Shown here: piece by piece, positions 8,782-17,544 of the stretch
Layout: each line of letters starts with the position of its first letter
Position numbering within the stretch: position 1 is the stretch's first letter
Origin: Halobacteriales archaeon QS_8_65_32
Lineage (GTDB): Archaea; Halobacteriota; Halobacteria; Halobacteriales; Halococcaceae
Reading direction: 5' to 3'
Assembly (NCBI GenBank): GCA_003022925.1
Contig: PXRY01000037.1
Location: 1-44,032 of the forward strand
Length of the DNA stretch: 44,032 nt
The notes under the pieces: generated by a model
What the model saw: the letters and a program-made list of their open reading frames with translations, nothing else
The model's database searches: none
Told to the model about the DNA's origin: nothing
Translations under genes and position numbers: made by a program

Positions 8782-10149
8782 CTATAGCGTGACGTACTCG
8801 AATGCGTGTTGGGAGTCCGTCCCTTCGTGTCTGAAGACGGCGTGGGGATCGGCGACGACCGGCTGGTCGCCGAGCTCGCTTCGGATCCCCTCTAAGTCGT
8901 ACTCGGTGATCTCCCGGTGTGGCGTCATGATCAACGCGGCGTCGAACCCCTCGAACGATAGCTCTTCCTGGGCATCGATGTTGAACTGCCGTTCGATCGT
9001 GGCGTTCTCGACGTGGGGATCGTAGGCGGCGAGGCTCACGCCCGCCGATCGCAGCAACGAAATGCACGTTTCGATCGCGGACGAGCGAACGTCGTCGGTG
9101 TTGGGTTTGTACGCCACGCCGAAGACCACCATCGACGGTTCTTCGAGGGCGGCCTCGCCCCCGTTCGTCGCCAGCGCGGTTTCGGCCGTACCCTCCCTCG
9201 CCGTCGTCGCCTGCACTGTCCGTCCGACCCGTTCGGCGCGTTCGGCGAGCGCCGCGAGGGTCATATCGGCTAACCGTTCGGGTACTCGGTTGTTCACATC
9301 CCGTGCCGTTTCGATTAGATCGGCGGTGTACCCGTCGCGATTGGCCTTGTGGATGAGGTAGTAGGGGTCGACCGGGATACAGTGCCCGCCGACGAGTCCC
9401 GGTTGGTACTTGTGGAAGTTCCACTTCGTGCCCGCGGCTTCTAACACCGAGTGGGTGTCGATGTCCCAGTGGCCAAAGAGCGCGGCGAGTTCGTTGACGA
9501 GCGCGATGTTGACGTCGCGCTGGACGTTTTCGATGCATTTTGCGGCCTCTGCGACTTCGATGCTCGGCGCGCGATAGACGCCGGCACCGACGATCGAACT
9601 GTACAGATCCGCCAGGTCGTCGCGGACGGCCTCACTGCCGCCGCTGACTACCTTCACGACGTTGTGAAGCCCGTGTTCGCGATCGCCTGGGACCGCACGC
9701 TCGGGCGAGTACCCCACGTAGAAGCCCTCGCCGGCGGACCATCCTGAGGTTCGGGAAATCGCCGGCGCGAGGATCTCCTCGGTAGCACCGGGGAAGACGG
9801 TCGATTCGAGTACGACGGTCGTCCCCCGCTCGATGTGCTCGCCGATCGTCTCGCCGGCGGCTTCGACGTAGCTCAGATCCGGCCGGTAGACCTCGTCAAC
9901 GGGCGTCGGGACGGCGATAACCACGTACTCCGCAGAATCCATCGCAGCGGGATCGTCGGTGAAGGTGATATCGCTGGACTCGACGCGGGCGTCGCTGATC
10001 TCGCCGGTGGTATCGACGCCGCCGCGGAGGGTGCGGACGACGTCGGGGGAGATGTCGAAGCCGGTAACGTTGTAGCCCTCAGCGTCGAACGCGACCGCCA
10101 GCGGGAGACCGACGTACCCCATGCCGACGACACAGATATTCGGGCGCAT
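8782..10149 (-). CDS. Nucleotide-sugar dehydrogenase, UDP-N-acetylmannosamine/glucosamine dehydrogenase type
   Basis: 455 aa. It oxidises a UDP-sugar twice at C6 with NAD+ to give a uronic acid. The N-terminal Rossmann fold reads CVVGMGYVGLPLAVAF. The catalytic Cys lies in GGHCIPVDPYYL, the form found in WecC/UDP-HexNAc dehydrogenases rather than the GSCFPKD form of UDP-glucose dehydrogenase. The C-terminal UDP-binding domain shows VVFGVAYKPNTDDVRSSA and AYDPHV. The ATG at 10149 is preferred; a TTG three codons earlier is also open. A TATA-like stretch (gcttttag) lies about 40 nt upstream. The gene abuts the downstream GT2 gene, suggesting that the acidic amino sugar made here feeds a surface glycan. 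A loop at about residues 310-340 is variable. Confidence 0.92.
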   Translation of the reverse strand: MRPNICVVGMGYVGLPLAVAFDAEGYNVTGFDISPDVVRTLRGGVDTTGEISDARVESSDITFTDDPAAMDSAEYVVIAVPTPVDEVYRPDLSYVEAAGETIGEHIERGTTVVLESTVFPGATEEILAPAISRTSGWSAGEGFYVGYSPERAVPGDREHGLHNVVKVVSGGSEAVRDDLADLYSSIVGAGVYRAPSIEVAEAAKCIENVQRDVNIALVNELAALFGHWDIDTHSVLEAAGTKWNFHKYQPGLVGGHCIPVDPYYLIHKANRDGYTADLIETARDVNNRVPERLADMTLAALAERAERVGRTVQATTAREGTAETALATNGGEAALEEPSMVVFGVAYKPNTDDVRSSAIETCISLLRSAGVSLAAYDPHVENATIERQFNIDAQEELSFEGFDAALIMTPHREITEYDLEGIRSELGDQPVVADPHAVFRHEGTDSQHAFEYVTL

Positions 10150-10593
10150 AGCAGCCAATGTTGTTCGATCGAAGTCGTGCGCCGCTAAAAGCCTTTATGG
10201 CTGCATTCGTCGCCATCCCTGGTGTGTGCTGTCTTTACACGCTGAGAAGCGGGCGGGCGCGAAACGTCACCGTCGTGCTTCGAGCCCCGCGTAGAGGACC
10301 GAAGCTGACCCGTTGAATCGACGATGGCAACGATGGCAGCGGCGACGGCGATGGCGGTGACGACGATGGCCGACCCGACCGACTAACGCAGTCCTGGCGT
10401 CGATCGACGGGTCGATTTGGGGTCATCGACGGCTCGAGCGACGAACCGGAAACCGGGACTCGGATCGGAAAACCGAACTTCGGTCGGGAAACCGGGATTC
10501 AGGTCGGAACCATCGGGACCTGGCTCGGAAGCCGGGAGCCGGAATGCGAACTCCGGACTCCGAGCATCGGGAGTCCGGAGTCGAGACTCGGGC
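10150..10593. other. Intergenic stretch with simple and degenerate repeats
   Basis: No gene is supported in these 444 bases. The right-to-left promoter for the dehydrogenase lies at about 10180-10200. At 10321-10372 there is a GATGGC/GACGGC microsatellite-like run. At about 10430-10535 short degenerate units of the type GGAAACCGGGA and CTCGGAT recur. A strong hairpin sits at 10550-10581. Confidence 0.6.
10550..10581 (-). terminator. 12-bp perfect hairpin after the acyltransferase gene
   Basis: ACTCCGGACTCC (10550-10561) and GGAGTCCGGAGT (10570-10581) are perfect inverted repeats around an 8-nt loop. The hairpin begins 13 nt beyond the stop codon at 10594, so a 3'-end processing or termination role is plausible. 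Archaeal termination does not need hairpins, so the call is tentative. Confidence 0.4.
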
Positions 10594-11493
10594 TTACCCC
10601 GGCGGGGTGCGGTCGCGACCGAACTCGTCGAAGACCTCCAAGTCGTCGGGCAGGTCGTCGTCGATCCGGCGCTGTTCCCGGTTGTCCTCGTTCGCGTCCT
10701 CGACCGGTTCGGCGACCGATTCCCAGCCGGGTTTGATAGTAATGCTCTTTGCGGGCGTGCCGACGGCGACGTGGTGGGCGGGGATGTCACGCTGGAGGAT
10801 CGACTTCGCGCCGACCATTGCGTTCTCGCCAACACGGACGCCCGCACGGATCATCGAGTCGTACCCACACCGGGCGTCGTCGTCGAGTATCGTGTGGTAG
10901 TTCGTGATCTCGGTTTGATCGACCAGATCGTGATCGTGGCTGTAGACGTGGGTCGTATCGGCCATGCTCACCCGATCCCCGATCGAAAGCCGACCCCGAT
11001 CGTCCAAGTGGACGCCGTCGTGGATCACCGTGTTATCGCCGATGGTAATATTATGACCGTAGGTCATCGTGATCCCCTTGAATAGCCGAAGGCCTTTGCC
11101 GGCCTCCTCGAAGAGGTGCTCGGCCAACATCGCCCTGAACCCGAGCGCGAACTCGACGTTATCGGCCATCGGGGTGGCGTCGAACTGTCGCCAGAGCCAC
11201 TGGAGGTGTTTCGACTCCTCGAACTTTCGTTCGTTCTTCTCGGCGTAGTACTCCGATTCGAGCGTCGAGTTACACGGGTCATACCCTTGAAGGCGAACGC
11301 GGGTCGCGGGCGACACCTCTTCGCCGGCCTGCCAGCGCTCGTAGGCTTCGCGATCACCGTACAGATCGACCAACACGTCCGTGACGACGTCACAGGTGTC
11401 CTCCGGACCCGAGAGTCGCTCGTCGACCGCGGAGAGAAAGGCCTCCAAGCCGGCTTCGGCGTCATCGGGCAACGAGACGTGGCGCTTCGTCAT
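10594..11493 (-). CDS. Left-handed beta-helix (hexapeptide repeat) acyltransferase
   Basis: 299 aa. The N-terminal 110 residues are helical and contain a maltose O-acetyltransferase-like lead (EKNERKFEESKHLQWLWRQF). Hexapeptide repeats follow from about residue 135 (ITIGDNTVIHDGVHLDD, LSIGDRVSMADTTHVYSHDHD, ARCGYDSMIRAGVRVGENAMVGAKSIL split here by eye) and a closing DIPAHHVAVGTPAKSI. The SHDHD His residues fit the catalytic position of sugar O-acetyltransferases. It should acetylate a sugar or nucleotide sugar from acetyl-CoA. Its position beside the dehydrogenase and two glycosyltransferases supports glycan decoration. The acidic C-terminal tail of about 40 residues is typical for haloarchaea. 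Confidence 0.83.
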   Translation of the reverse strand: MTKRHVSLPDDAEAGLEAFLSAVDERLSGPEDTCDVVTDVLVDLYGDREAYERWQAGEEVSPATRVRLQGYDPCNSTLESEYYAEKNERKFEESKHLQWLWRQFDATPMADNVEFALGFRAMLAEHLFEEAGKGLRLFKGITMTYGHNITIGDNTVIHDGVHLDDRGRLSIGDRVSMADTTHVYSHDHDLVDQTEITNYHTILDDDARCGYDSMIRAGVRVGENAMVGAKSILQRDIPAHHVAVGTPAKSITIKPGWESVAEPVEDANEDNREQRRIDDDLPDDLEVFDEFGRDRTPPG

Positions 11494-11689
11494 AGCTCCG
11501 CTACCTCATCCTCGTTCATAGGGATTTCCGTCGTCCGTGTGGAGTGTCACGCCTGCCGTCACGTTCACCGGTCGTCAGTTGTTCCGTCAGCCAGCGGAGA
11601 AATTGCAGAGCAACGGCAGAAAAACCACGAAGCTGGAACCGTTCAGCAACGATCACCTGGCGGCGTCCGATCGAACGACGAGGGCCGAC

Positions 11690-11912
11690 ACAGAGCGTCT
11701 CGGACGGGATTGAAAGGGGCCGACCGCTCGGCGACGGCGGGCGACGTAAGCACCACAGGTGAGCGACCGAAGGGAGCGAGCCGAGCAGCGTGGTTCGAGA
11801 GAGCGAAGCTCTCTCGTTATCACAAAAGACCGCGCAAAGCGCGGTCTTTTGAACGACAGCGAGCCCCCCGAGCCGAGCGTGTCGGGGGGTTTCAAAGCAG
11901 TCTGATCGGCCT
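11690..11912 (+). repeat. Hairpin-rich intergenic element, copy A
   Basis: The copy opens with a GGGATTGAAAGGGGCC-type head near 11705, then a block containing CGACGTAAGCACCACAG, GAGCGACCGAAGGGAGCGAG, and three hairpins. Hairpin 1 is CGAGAGAGC / GCTCTCTCG with a GAA loop (11796-11816). Hairpin 2 is AAAAGACCGCGC / GCGCGGTCTTTT with an AAA loop (11824-11850). Hairpin 3 is CCCCCCGA / TCGGGGGG (11864-11889), followed by T-rich DNA. The order head-body-G/C hairpin-T tract recurs in other copies of this window. The rest of 11494-11689 shows nothing I can call. Confidence 0.75.
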
Positions 11913-11950
11913 TTTTGTCGAACGCTACTACGCCAAGCACCGCTGACCGA

Positions 11951-13873
11951 TCAGGCGAGAAAGACGTGTCGGGGCCGGTCGGTGAGCATGTCGCGGCCCT
12001 GACTCACCGTCTCGCGGAAGGCGTCGCTCCGGAAGAAATCCATCGCGTCCTCGCGCGAGCGCCACTGGCTCGAAATGAACGTGTCGTTCTCGTCGGCTCG
12101 GTTGACCAACAGATCGGTCTCCAAGTGTCCGTCCATGTCCGCCAAGAGGTCGGTAACCCCGTCGAAGCTCGTAACGAACTCCTCGCGATACTCAGGTTTG
12201 ATGGTGTAGAACATCCCCATCGTCCCGAAACCCGACTCCTCGCCGGCCCGCGAGACGACCTCGGGCAGGTCGGCGAGAAAGCCTCCAGCGGTGTCGGCGG
12301 CCTTGCGTGTCTCCCAGATGCTCACGATCGCGGCGCGCCCGCCGCCCCGGGCGGCGTAGACCGCCGTCTTCACGTGGGTGTCGTAGTGTGCGAAGTTCGC
12401 CCGGAGGTCGTCGACCTGGGTCTCTAACTCGTCGGCGTCGTGCTCGGAGTACAGTACCATCGCGTAGACGTCCTCGCCGTGGGGCTGGCCGGCGTAGATA
12501 TCCAGATCCTCGAGTTCGCCGCGGATGTCGTCGTCGGTGTCGTCGGTGCCCGCCACAGCCGCCTCGTTCGTGCTTGCCTCTCGCGCTTCGGCGGCCGAAC
12601 TACCATTACCGTCGCTGCCGCCGCCATTACCGTCAGCGCCGACGGGACCGACCCGGTGGTCGGTCACGCCGGGCAGGTCGGCGAGGAATCCAGCGGCGGT
12701 GTCGGCGGCCCGTTCGTTCTCCCAGACGCTCGCAACGGCGGTGAGGTCCTCTCCAGTGCCGACGCTCGTCGCGACGTGGGTGTCGTAGTGGTCGAAGTTC
12801 CCGCGCAGGCCGTCGACCGCTTCGCCGACCTCGCTCTCGTCGGCTTCGCTCTCGACGAGAACTGCGTACGCGCCATCGGGGGCCTCGATCGAGTCGTCTA
12901 TCGCCTCGACCGCCGGACCGAGGCTGGGGTCGATCGACTCACCCTCGGTGCCGCCGTCGGCGCTCGCCCCGTCGGCCGGTCCGACCCGGGCACCGGCTGC
13001 CGCCGCATCGCCGGTCGCTGCTGCGTCGTCCGCGGCCGCCGTCTCCTCGACGATTCCCTCCTCGGCGCTCGGAACCGCCTCACCGGCCATGTACGCGCCG
13101 AGGTCAGCCGGTGGAAATCGTCGTCCGAAGTAAAACGGGCCGAACTCAGCGTAGCGCGAGGTCGAGGGGTCGAAGCGCATCTCGTAGAGCAGCTGTTTCA
13201 CCTGGGCCGGGTCGTCGGAAAAGAGCGTTACCCCCCACTCCCAGTCGTCGAAGCCGACGCTGCCGGTGACGACCTGGACCACCTTGCCGGCGTACTTGCG
13301 GCCGATATCGCCGTGGGCGCTCATGTGCTCGGCGCGCTCGTCGAAGGGCAGGTCGTACCAGTTGTCGACCTCGCCACGGCGTTTGTCCATGGGGTAGAAA
13401 CAGACGTACTCGGCGTCGGGCAAGGTCGGGTGCAGGCGCATGTCGATATAGCGCCGAAGGCCGGCGTCCATCTCCTCGTCGTCGAGATCGGTCGTGTAGC
13501 CGCTCGCCTCCGTAACCGAGACGAACGAGTCGGTGTGGTCGGTGAAGTCGCCGAATTTCGTCCGCTCGAATCGGCGTTCGGCGCGTTCGACGTCGGCCAT
13601 ACTCGGCCGGAGGTGCAAGACCATGAGATCGGCCTCGTGACCCAACACGGCGAAGACGGCGCTCGCGCCGCCGGAACCTTCGCCGTCGCTTTCGGCATCG
13701 CCGGCTTCGATGTCCGCTAAGGCTTCGTGACGGCGGAGGTAGTCGGTACCTTCACCGATCGCCCGCTCGCGAACCGCCTCGGGGGCCGCGCGCCAGGCGT
13801 CCCAGTCGATCGTTCGGAAGTCGTGCAGCGCATACCAACCCTCCTCGGTCTGTGGGGGCTCGCGTCGTTCCAT
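11951..13873 (-). CDS. HemQ/chlorite dismutase-like heme protein fused to duplicated ABM-like domains
   Basis: 640 aa from the ATG at 13873. Residues about 1-265 are a chlorite dismutase/HemQ-type domain: VCFYPMDKRRGEVDNWYDLP (the Tyr and Lys match the coproheme decarboxylase active-site segment), HMSAHGDIGRKYAGKV, and GFDDWEWGVTLFSDDP, YEMRFDPSTSRYAEFGPFY. After a Ala/Asp-rich linker come two copies of an about 95-residue module, each with HYDTHV, an (A/I)VSIWE-like strand and RAADTA-GFLADLP. A C-terminal antibiotic-biosynthesis-monooxygenase (ABM) domain follows (MGMFYTIKPEYREEF to TFISSQWRSREDAMDFF). Haloarchaeal Cld-ABM fusions (PitA type) are known; the doubled middle module is additional. 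It is probably a heme-handling enzyme (coproheme decarboxylation or heme binding). A GTG start at 13924 is possible but less likely. Confidence 0.88.
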   Translation of the reverse strand: MERREPPQTEEGWYALHDFRTIDWDAWRAAPEAVRERAIGEGTDYLRRHEALADIEAGDAESDGEGSGGASAVFAVLGHEADLMVLHLRPSMADVERAERRFERTKFGDFTDHTDSFVSVTEASGYTTDLDDEEMDAGLRRYIDMRLHPTLPDAEYVCFYPMDKRRGEVDNWYDLPFDERAEHMSAHGDIGRKYAGKVVQVVTGSVGFDDWEWGVTLFSDDPAQVKQLLYEMRFDPSTSRYAEFGPFYFGRRFPPADLGAYMAGEAVPSAEEGIVEETAAADDAAATGDAAAAGARVGPADGASADGGTEGESIDPSLGPAVEAIDDSIEAPDGAYAVLVESEADESEVGEAVDGLRGNFDHYDTHVATSVGTGEDLTAVASVWENERAADTAAGFLADLPGVTDHRVGPVGADGNGGGSDGNGSSAAEAREASTNEAAVAGTDDTDDDIRGELEDLDIYAGQPHGEDVYAMVLYSEHDADELETQVDDLRANFAHYDTHVKTAVYAARGGGRAAIVSIWETRKAADTAGGFLADLPEVVSRAGEESGFGTMGMFYTIKPEYREEFVTSFDGVTDLLADMDGHLETDLLVNRADENDTFISSQWRSREDAMDFFRSDAFRETVSQGRDMLTDRPRHVFLA

Positions 13874-13957
13874 ATCTATCCATAGTGCGCCACGAACATG
13901 TGCGTTGTGCGTCGATCGGTTCACTTCGATGCGACGCCGCCGGGCGACCTCGAACCC

Positions 13958-14426
13958 TCACTCGAAAGCGATGCGGTTGACGCCGACTAAGAGGGCGACG
14001 GCGACGACGATGACGTCCCCGCCGACGGGCGTCGACTGGATGCCGAGCGCGACAATGAGCGTCGTTGCACACGCCGGCGCGTGATGGAGGTCGGTTACGA
14101 GCATCCCGCCGGCGGTCAGCGCCGTTGCGACCGTTGCGCTCGCGGCGAGTCGTAGCCACGCGATCGAGAAGGGCGACAGCGAGTCCGTAACGGCGATCGG
14201 AGCCGCGAGCGCGTGGTAGGCCGCCAGCCCGGTAAGAACGCCGACGACGTGCCCGCCGATTAACCCGCTGGGGTCGGCTCGCCGCCGCGTCGGGCCGAGT
14301 CGCGAGCACGAACGCCGAGGGACCGAGGCTCGGGAACAGTGCCGGGAGTCCGGTCGCCCACGCTAACGTTCCAACGACGGCAATGAGCAGTCCCGCATGG
14401 AGGCTCGTCCCGATCCGTCGGTCCAT
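13958..14426 (-). pseudogene. HPP family membrane protein, frameshifted
   Basis: The first about 60 codons read MDRRIGTSLHAG, then a helix and LFPSLGPSAFVLATRPDAAA, the N-terminus of an HPP-family integral membrane protein. The rest (IGGHVVGVLTGLAAYHALA, LHHAPACATTLIVALG, VNRIAFE then TGA at 13958-13960) continues in another frame. A one-base insertion near 14258-14264, within the GTTAATC of the coding strand, would explain it: removing one A restores RV-IGGH. HPP proteins have about four membrane helices; some are nitrite transporters. A formate/nitrite-type transporter remnant lies next upstream. The lesion is either real decay or a sequencing error. Confidence 0.8.
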
Positions 14427-14600
14427 GAGCGATACCGAGAGAACACGGTGTCAAAGTCAAAACGCCGCCGGTAGCTATCTCACGAAGGATCGGTCGCATC
14501 GCAGGATGGCTCCCCGAGACCGAAGGCCGCTAGAAAACACCCTTCGACGGATCGCCGAGATGTCGGTCGACATCGTGTACAACGTCGTCGTTCTCGGCGT

Positions 14601-15451
14601 TCAGGCATCCATCTCGATGTCGGATTCGTCGGACCCGCGGACGATGTAGCTGTAGTTCAGCAACGCGACGAACGCTACCCCGCCGATCACGTTGCCAACG
14701 GTAGTGAGTAGCACGAACCGGAGCCACTCGAAAATCGAGATGTCCGCGCCGGCCAGCATTCCAACGATAATCTCGCCGTTGGTCGCGATAATGTGTGGGA
14801 GGTGGCCTACACCGATGAGGAACGCTATCACGAAGATCACGACGATGCGGCTGATCGTATCGCCGACCGACGTGAGGATCCAGGCGAGCAACGCCATCAA
14901 CCAGCCGGCGAGGATCGCACCGGCGAACATCTCGACCGGCGAGAGATCGATGAAGACCTTCGCGATGTCGACGAACAGCTGTGGGTTGATGACGTTGAGT
15001 GCGGGACCGAGAACGACGATGAAGCCGGCGAACAGCGAGATACCAACCTGGTTGCTGAGGTAGACGAGCGTCCAGAGCCGGCCGAACTATGAGAGGGAGG
15101 CGGATCCGTCCAACACGGGGAGAACGGCGAGTGTCGTGTGTTCGGTAAACAGCTCGGTCCGGCTCACGATGACGAGGACGAACCCAACGGTGTAGCCGAT
15201 CGACTCAAGAAATCGAGGAATAGGAGCGCCGAAGATCCCGCGGCGAGCGTCCCCATGAGGAACAAAGCGAACACGCCGAGGCCGAGAGTTAACCCACAGG
15301 AAAGCGCCGAGAGGAACTGTCCGGCCGGGGGCCGTTCGAGTTCGGAGACCCCTTCAGCGATCTGGAGACGGAGAACGTCCTCGTAATCGCGCTGAGTGTC
15401 CATCTCTTCACCCGCCATCGTGCCACTCGGATCCGTCGCCGTGATCGACAT
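14601..15451 (-). pseudogene. Formate/nitrite transporter (FNT) family, broken by a frameshift and a nonsense codon
   Basis: Translation from the ATG at 15451 gives DYEDVLRLQIAEGVSELERP and a first membrane helix. The frame then shifts near 15195-15205, after LLFLDFL. In the shifted frame the protein continues GYTVGFVLVIVSRTELFTEH, meets an in-frame TAG near 15087-15090, and resumes with FGRLWTLVYLSNQVG, LNVINPQLF and a long intact C-terminal part (MFAGAILAGWLMALLAWIL, FLIGVGHLPHIIATNGEI, FVALLNYSYIVRG). The parts together match the FNT family (FocA/NirC fold, six helices). Two independent lesions make loss of function likely unless the sequence is wrong. Its neighbour is the also-frameshifted HPP gene. 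Confidence 0.83.
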
Positions 15452-15659
15452 GGGCCCACGAACACGTATCCGCGCTCCGGTCGAGCCCACCGGATCGTCG
15501 TAGTAAGTGCATATCGAAATCTCGCGTCGGAGTTGTTTGAGAGTGTCGAGTCACCGTTCGGGTCGAGTGCGCCGATCGTCCAGTGCCCCGTTCGCCGACA
15601 GCACGTTCGTCAACCCGCGCTGGAGGCGTACGCGCCCGATAGCGGTGTGAAACGATCGA

Positions 15660-17453
15660 TTACCCCAACAACTGCGGCCCGAAGATCATGAGTACGAGGC
15701 CGGCGAGCATCGTCAGGCTGACCGCGGTCGTCACGGCGCTCGTGAGATCGTGGCTGAAACTTCCGGGGAGTCGCGAGACGATCGCCTCGGTGCTCGTCCG
15801 GAGGATATGGCCGCCGTCGAGCGGGAAGGTCGGAATGCAATTGAAGAAGGCCAACTGGACGTTGATCCACCCGGCCCAAAAGAGGACGTTTGCGAGCGTG
15901 AAGACCCCGCCGCCGAGTATTGAGAGGGGGCCCTGGATAGTGTAGAAATTCGTCACCGGGCCGACGAATCCTGCGAAGTTGTACGACAGCCCGAGCCCGG
16001 GGACGGCGTTCGCTAACGGAAGGAAGAGTACGGTACCGGCTCTCGACAGGAACGAGCCGATACTGAAGCCGTCCGCACCGCCCCCGAGCAACCCGAGGAA
16101 CTGTTCGGTAGGATAGGGATCGATTCCGAGATCGGTAACGGTCAGTCCACTGATGCCGGGTTGGACACCTGCAACGCCTACTAATCCGCCGCCCGTTCGC
16201 TGGTTCCGTCCGAGTTCGACGTCGTAGGACTGCCGTTCGCCGTCGACGTACGCCTCGATAGATACCCGTTCGCCGGGGTCGCGGTTGGCGAGCGTTTCTC
16301 GGAGACCCGCTCCGTCGACGATCCGTTCGCCGTCGATCCGAGTGATAATAATCGACGATCCGATCGGTGCGCTAGCGTCCGCGAGCGGGCCGTCCTCAGC
16401 TACCTGCGCCGAGTACGCACCCATCGGGGCGGTCGCCGTGGTTCCGTTTGCGGTACGGATCGTCGCGACCGTCCTGTCCCGAAGCGCCCGCTCGAACCCG
16501 CTTTGGGTGTGGACTTCGGTGCCGTTGACCGCGACGATCTCGGGGGGATCGCGTCCGCTCACGTCGATACCGGGCACGGCTCCGGGCACCGCGCCGGTCA
16601 CGACGAGCGAGCGCGTCACCTCTACCTGCCGCTGCTCTCCGTCGTTCCGCACTGTGAGCGTTACCTGCCGATCGGCATCGGCGAGCGTCGCGTCGAGGTC
16701 GCTCTCGTTCGCGATCGGTTGGCCGCCGGCGGCGGTGATGACGTCCCCGCGTTCGATGCCCGCTTGCGTTACCGGCGTTCCGGGGAGGGTGTTGCCAACG
16801 GTGACGCCGGCAACGGGCGTGATCGCGCCGACGACGGGGCCAAAGAGCAACAGGAAGGCGAGCAGCGAGACCGCGAAGTTGTTCGTGACGCCGGCAGCGA
16901 ACATCCGGGTCTGGCCGCCGCGATCGGCCTTTTCCCTGTTCTGTTCGTCGGGTTCGACGAACGCGCCGATCGGGATCAGCGTGAGAAAGGCCAGTCCCAT
17001 CGAGTCGATCTCGATGTCCTCGACCCTGCAAAGGAGGCCGTGGCCGCCCTCGTGGACGACCAAGCCGATCAGGAGGCCGAAAACGATCTCGGGGGCGGCT
17101 GACAAGGGGAGAAAATCGTTGACGCCGGGGATCACCAACACGTTTCGTGGCTGGTTGATCGCCGTTGCCTCCGGCGGGTTGGTGAAGACACTGTATGCCG
17201 CCGTCATGATCAACAGGAAGGACCCGGCCATAACGACAAGGGCGATGCCGACCCCGAAGTTCCCCCAGGCGCGCCAGAAGCGTCTCGGGCCAGCGAGCCA
17301 GTCGAGAAAGGCCTTCCCGCGCTGGGTGCGAAGCGTCGTGATCGGCCCGCTCACGTTGACGTACTCGGGCAACACCCTCCGGGAGCTGAGCGCCGTCGCG
17401 ACCAGCATGTAACAGACGACGCCGATCAGCACCCAGGTCAGCGCGCGGACCAT
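15660..17453 (-). CDS. Site-2 protease family (M50) membrane metalloprotease with PDZ domains
   Basis: 597 aa from the ATG at 17453. It is a polytopic intramembrane zinc protease. The zinc motif is HEGGH (HExxH form) in a helix at about residue 145, and the third ligand lies in NCIPTFPLDGGHIL near the C-terminus. Between them are one or two PDZ-like domains (GTPVTQAGIERGDVITAAGGQPI and GSSIIITRIDGERIVDGAGL), as in RseP-type and archaeal S2P enzymes. It would cleave membrane-bound regulators or clear signal peptides. A TATA-like TCTTATTC at 17475-17482 is centred about 26 nt before this ATG and favours it over the GTG at 17495. Confidence 0.92.
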   Translation of the reverse strand: MVRALTWVLIGVVCYMLVATALSSRRVLPEYVNVSGPITTLRTQRGKAFLDWLAGPRRFWRAWGNFGVGIALVVMAGSFLLIMTAAYSVFTNPPEATAINQPRNVLVIPGVNDFLPLSAAPEIVFGLLIGLVVHEGGHGLLCRVEDIEIDSMGLAFLTLIPIGAFVEPDEQNREKADRGGQTRMFAAGVTNNFAVSLLAFLLLFGPVVGAITPVAGVTVGNTLPGTPVTQAGIERGDVITAAGGQPIANESDLDATLADADRQVTLTVRNDGEQRQVEVTRSLVVTGAVPGAVPGIDVSGRDPPEIVAVNGTEVHTQSGFERALRDRTVATIRTANGTTATAPMGAYSAQVAEDGPLADASAPIGSSIIITRIDGERIVDGAGLRETLANRDPGERVSIEAYVDGERQSYDVELGRNQRTGGGLVGVAGVQPGISGLTVTDLGIDPYPTEQFLGLLGGGADGFSIGSFLSRAGTVLFLPLANAVPGLGLSYNFAGFVGPVTNFYTIQGPLSILGGGVFTLANVLFWAGWINVQLAFFNCIPTFPLDGGHILRTSTEAIVSRLPGSFSHDLTSAVTTAVSLTMLAGLVLMIFGPQLLG

Positions 17454-17474
17454 TGTCTTTGTTGGGGCACTGTC

Positions 17475-17482
17475 GAATAAGA
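17475..17482 (-). promoter_or_regulatory. TATA-like box for the S2P protease gene
   Basis: TCTTATTC on the minus strand is about 26 nt from the ATG at 17453, predicting a leaderless mRNA. Confidence 0.5.
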
Positions 17483-17544
17483 GGGTTCGGTTCACCGACT
17501 AGTATTCGCTTTAGTACTTTGACGGAGGAGAGCCGCTGAGACTG

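Noticed and set aside
9451..9747. Open frames on the plus strand within the dehydrogenase and glycosyltransferase genes
   Set aside because: They lie fully inside recognised genes on the opposite strand and show the codon bias of shadows.
10195..10390. Hydrophobic stretch followed by polar residues on the minus strand
   Set aside because: The frame has no start codon between its bounding stops, and the hydrophobic residues come from the GATGGC microsatellite.
12440..13720. Long open frame antisense to the Cld/ABM gene
   Set aside because: It is a shadow of GC-rich coding sequence. Its translation is not haloarchaeal in composition and has no recognisable motif, whereas the opposite strand encodes a clear multidomain protein.
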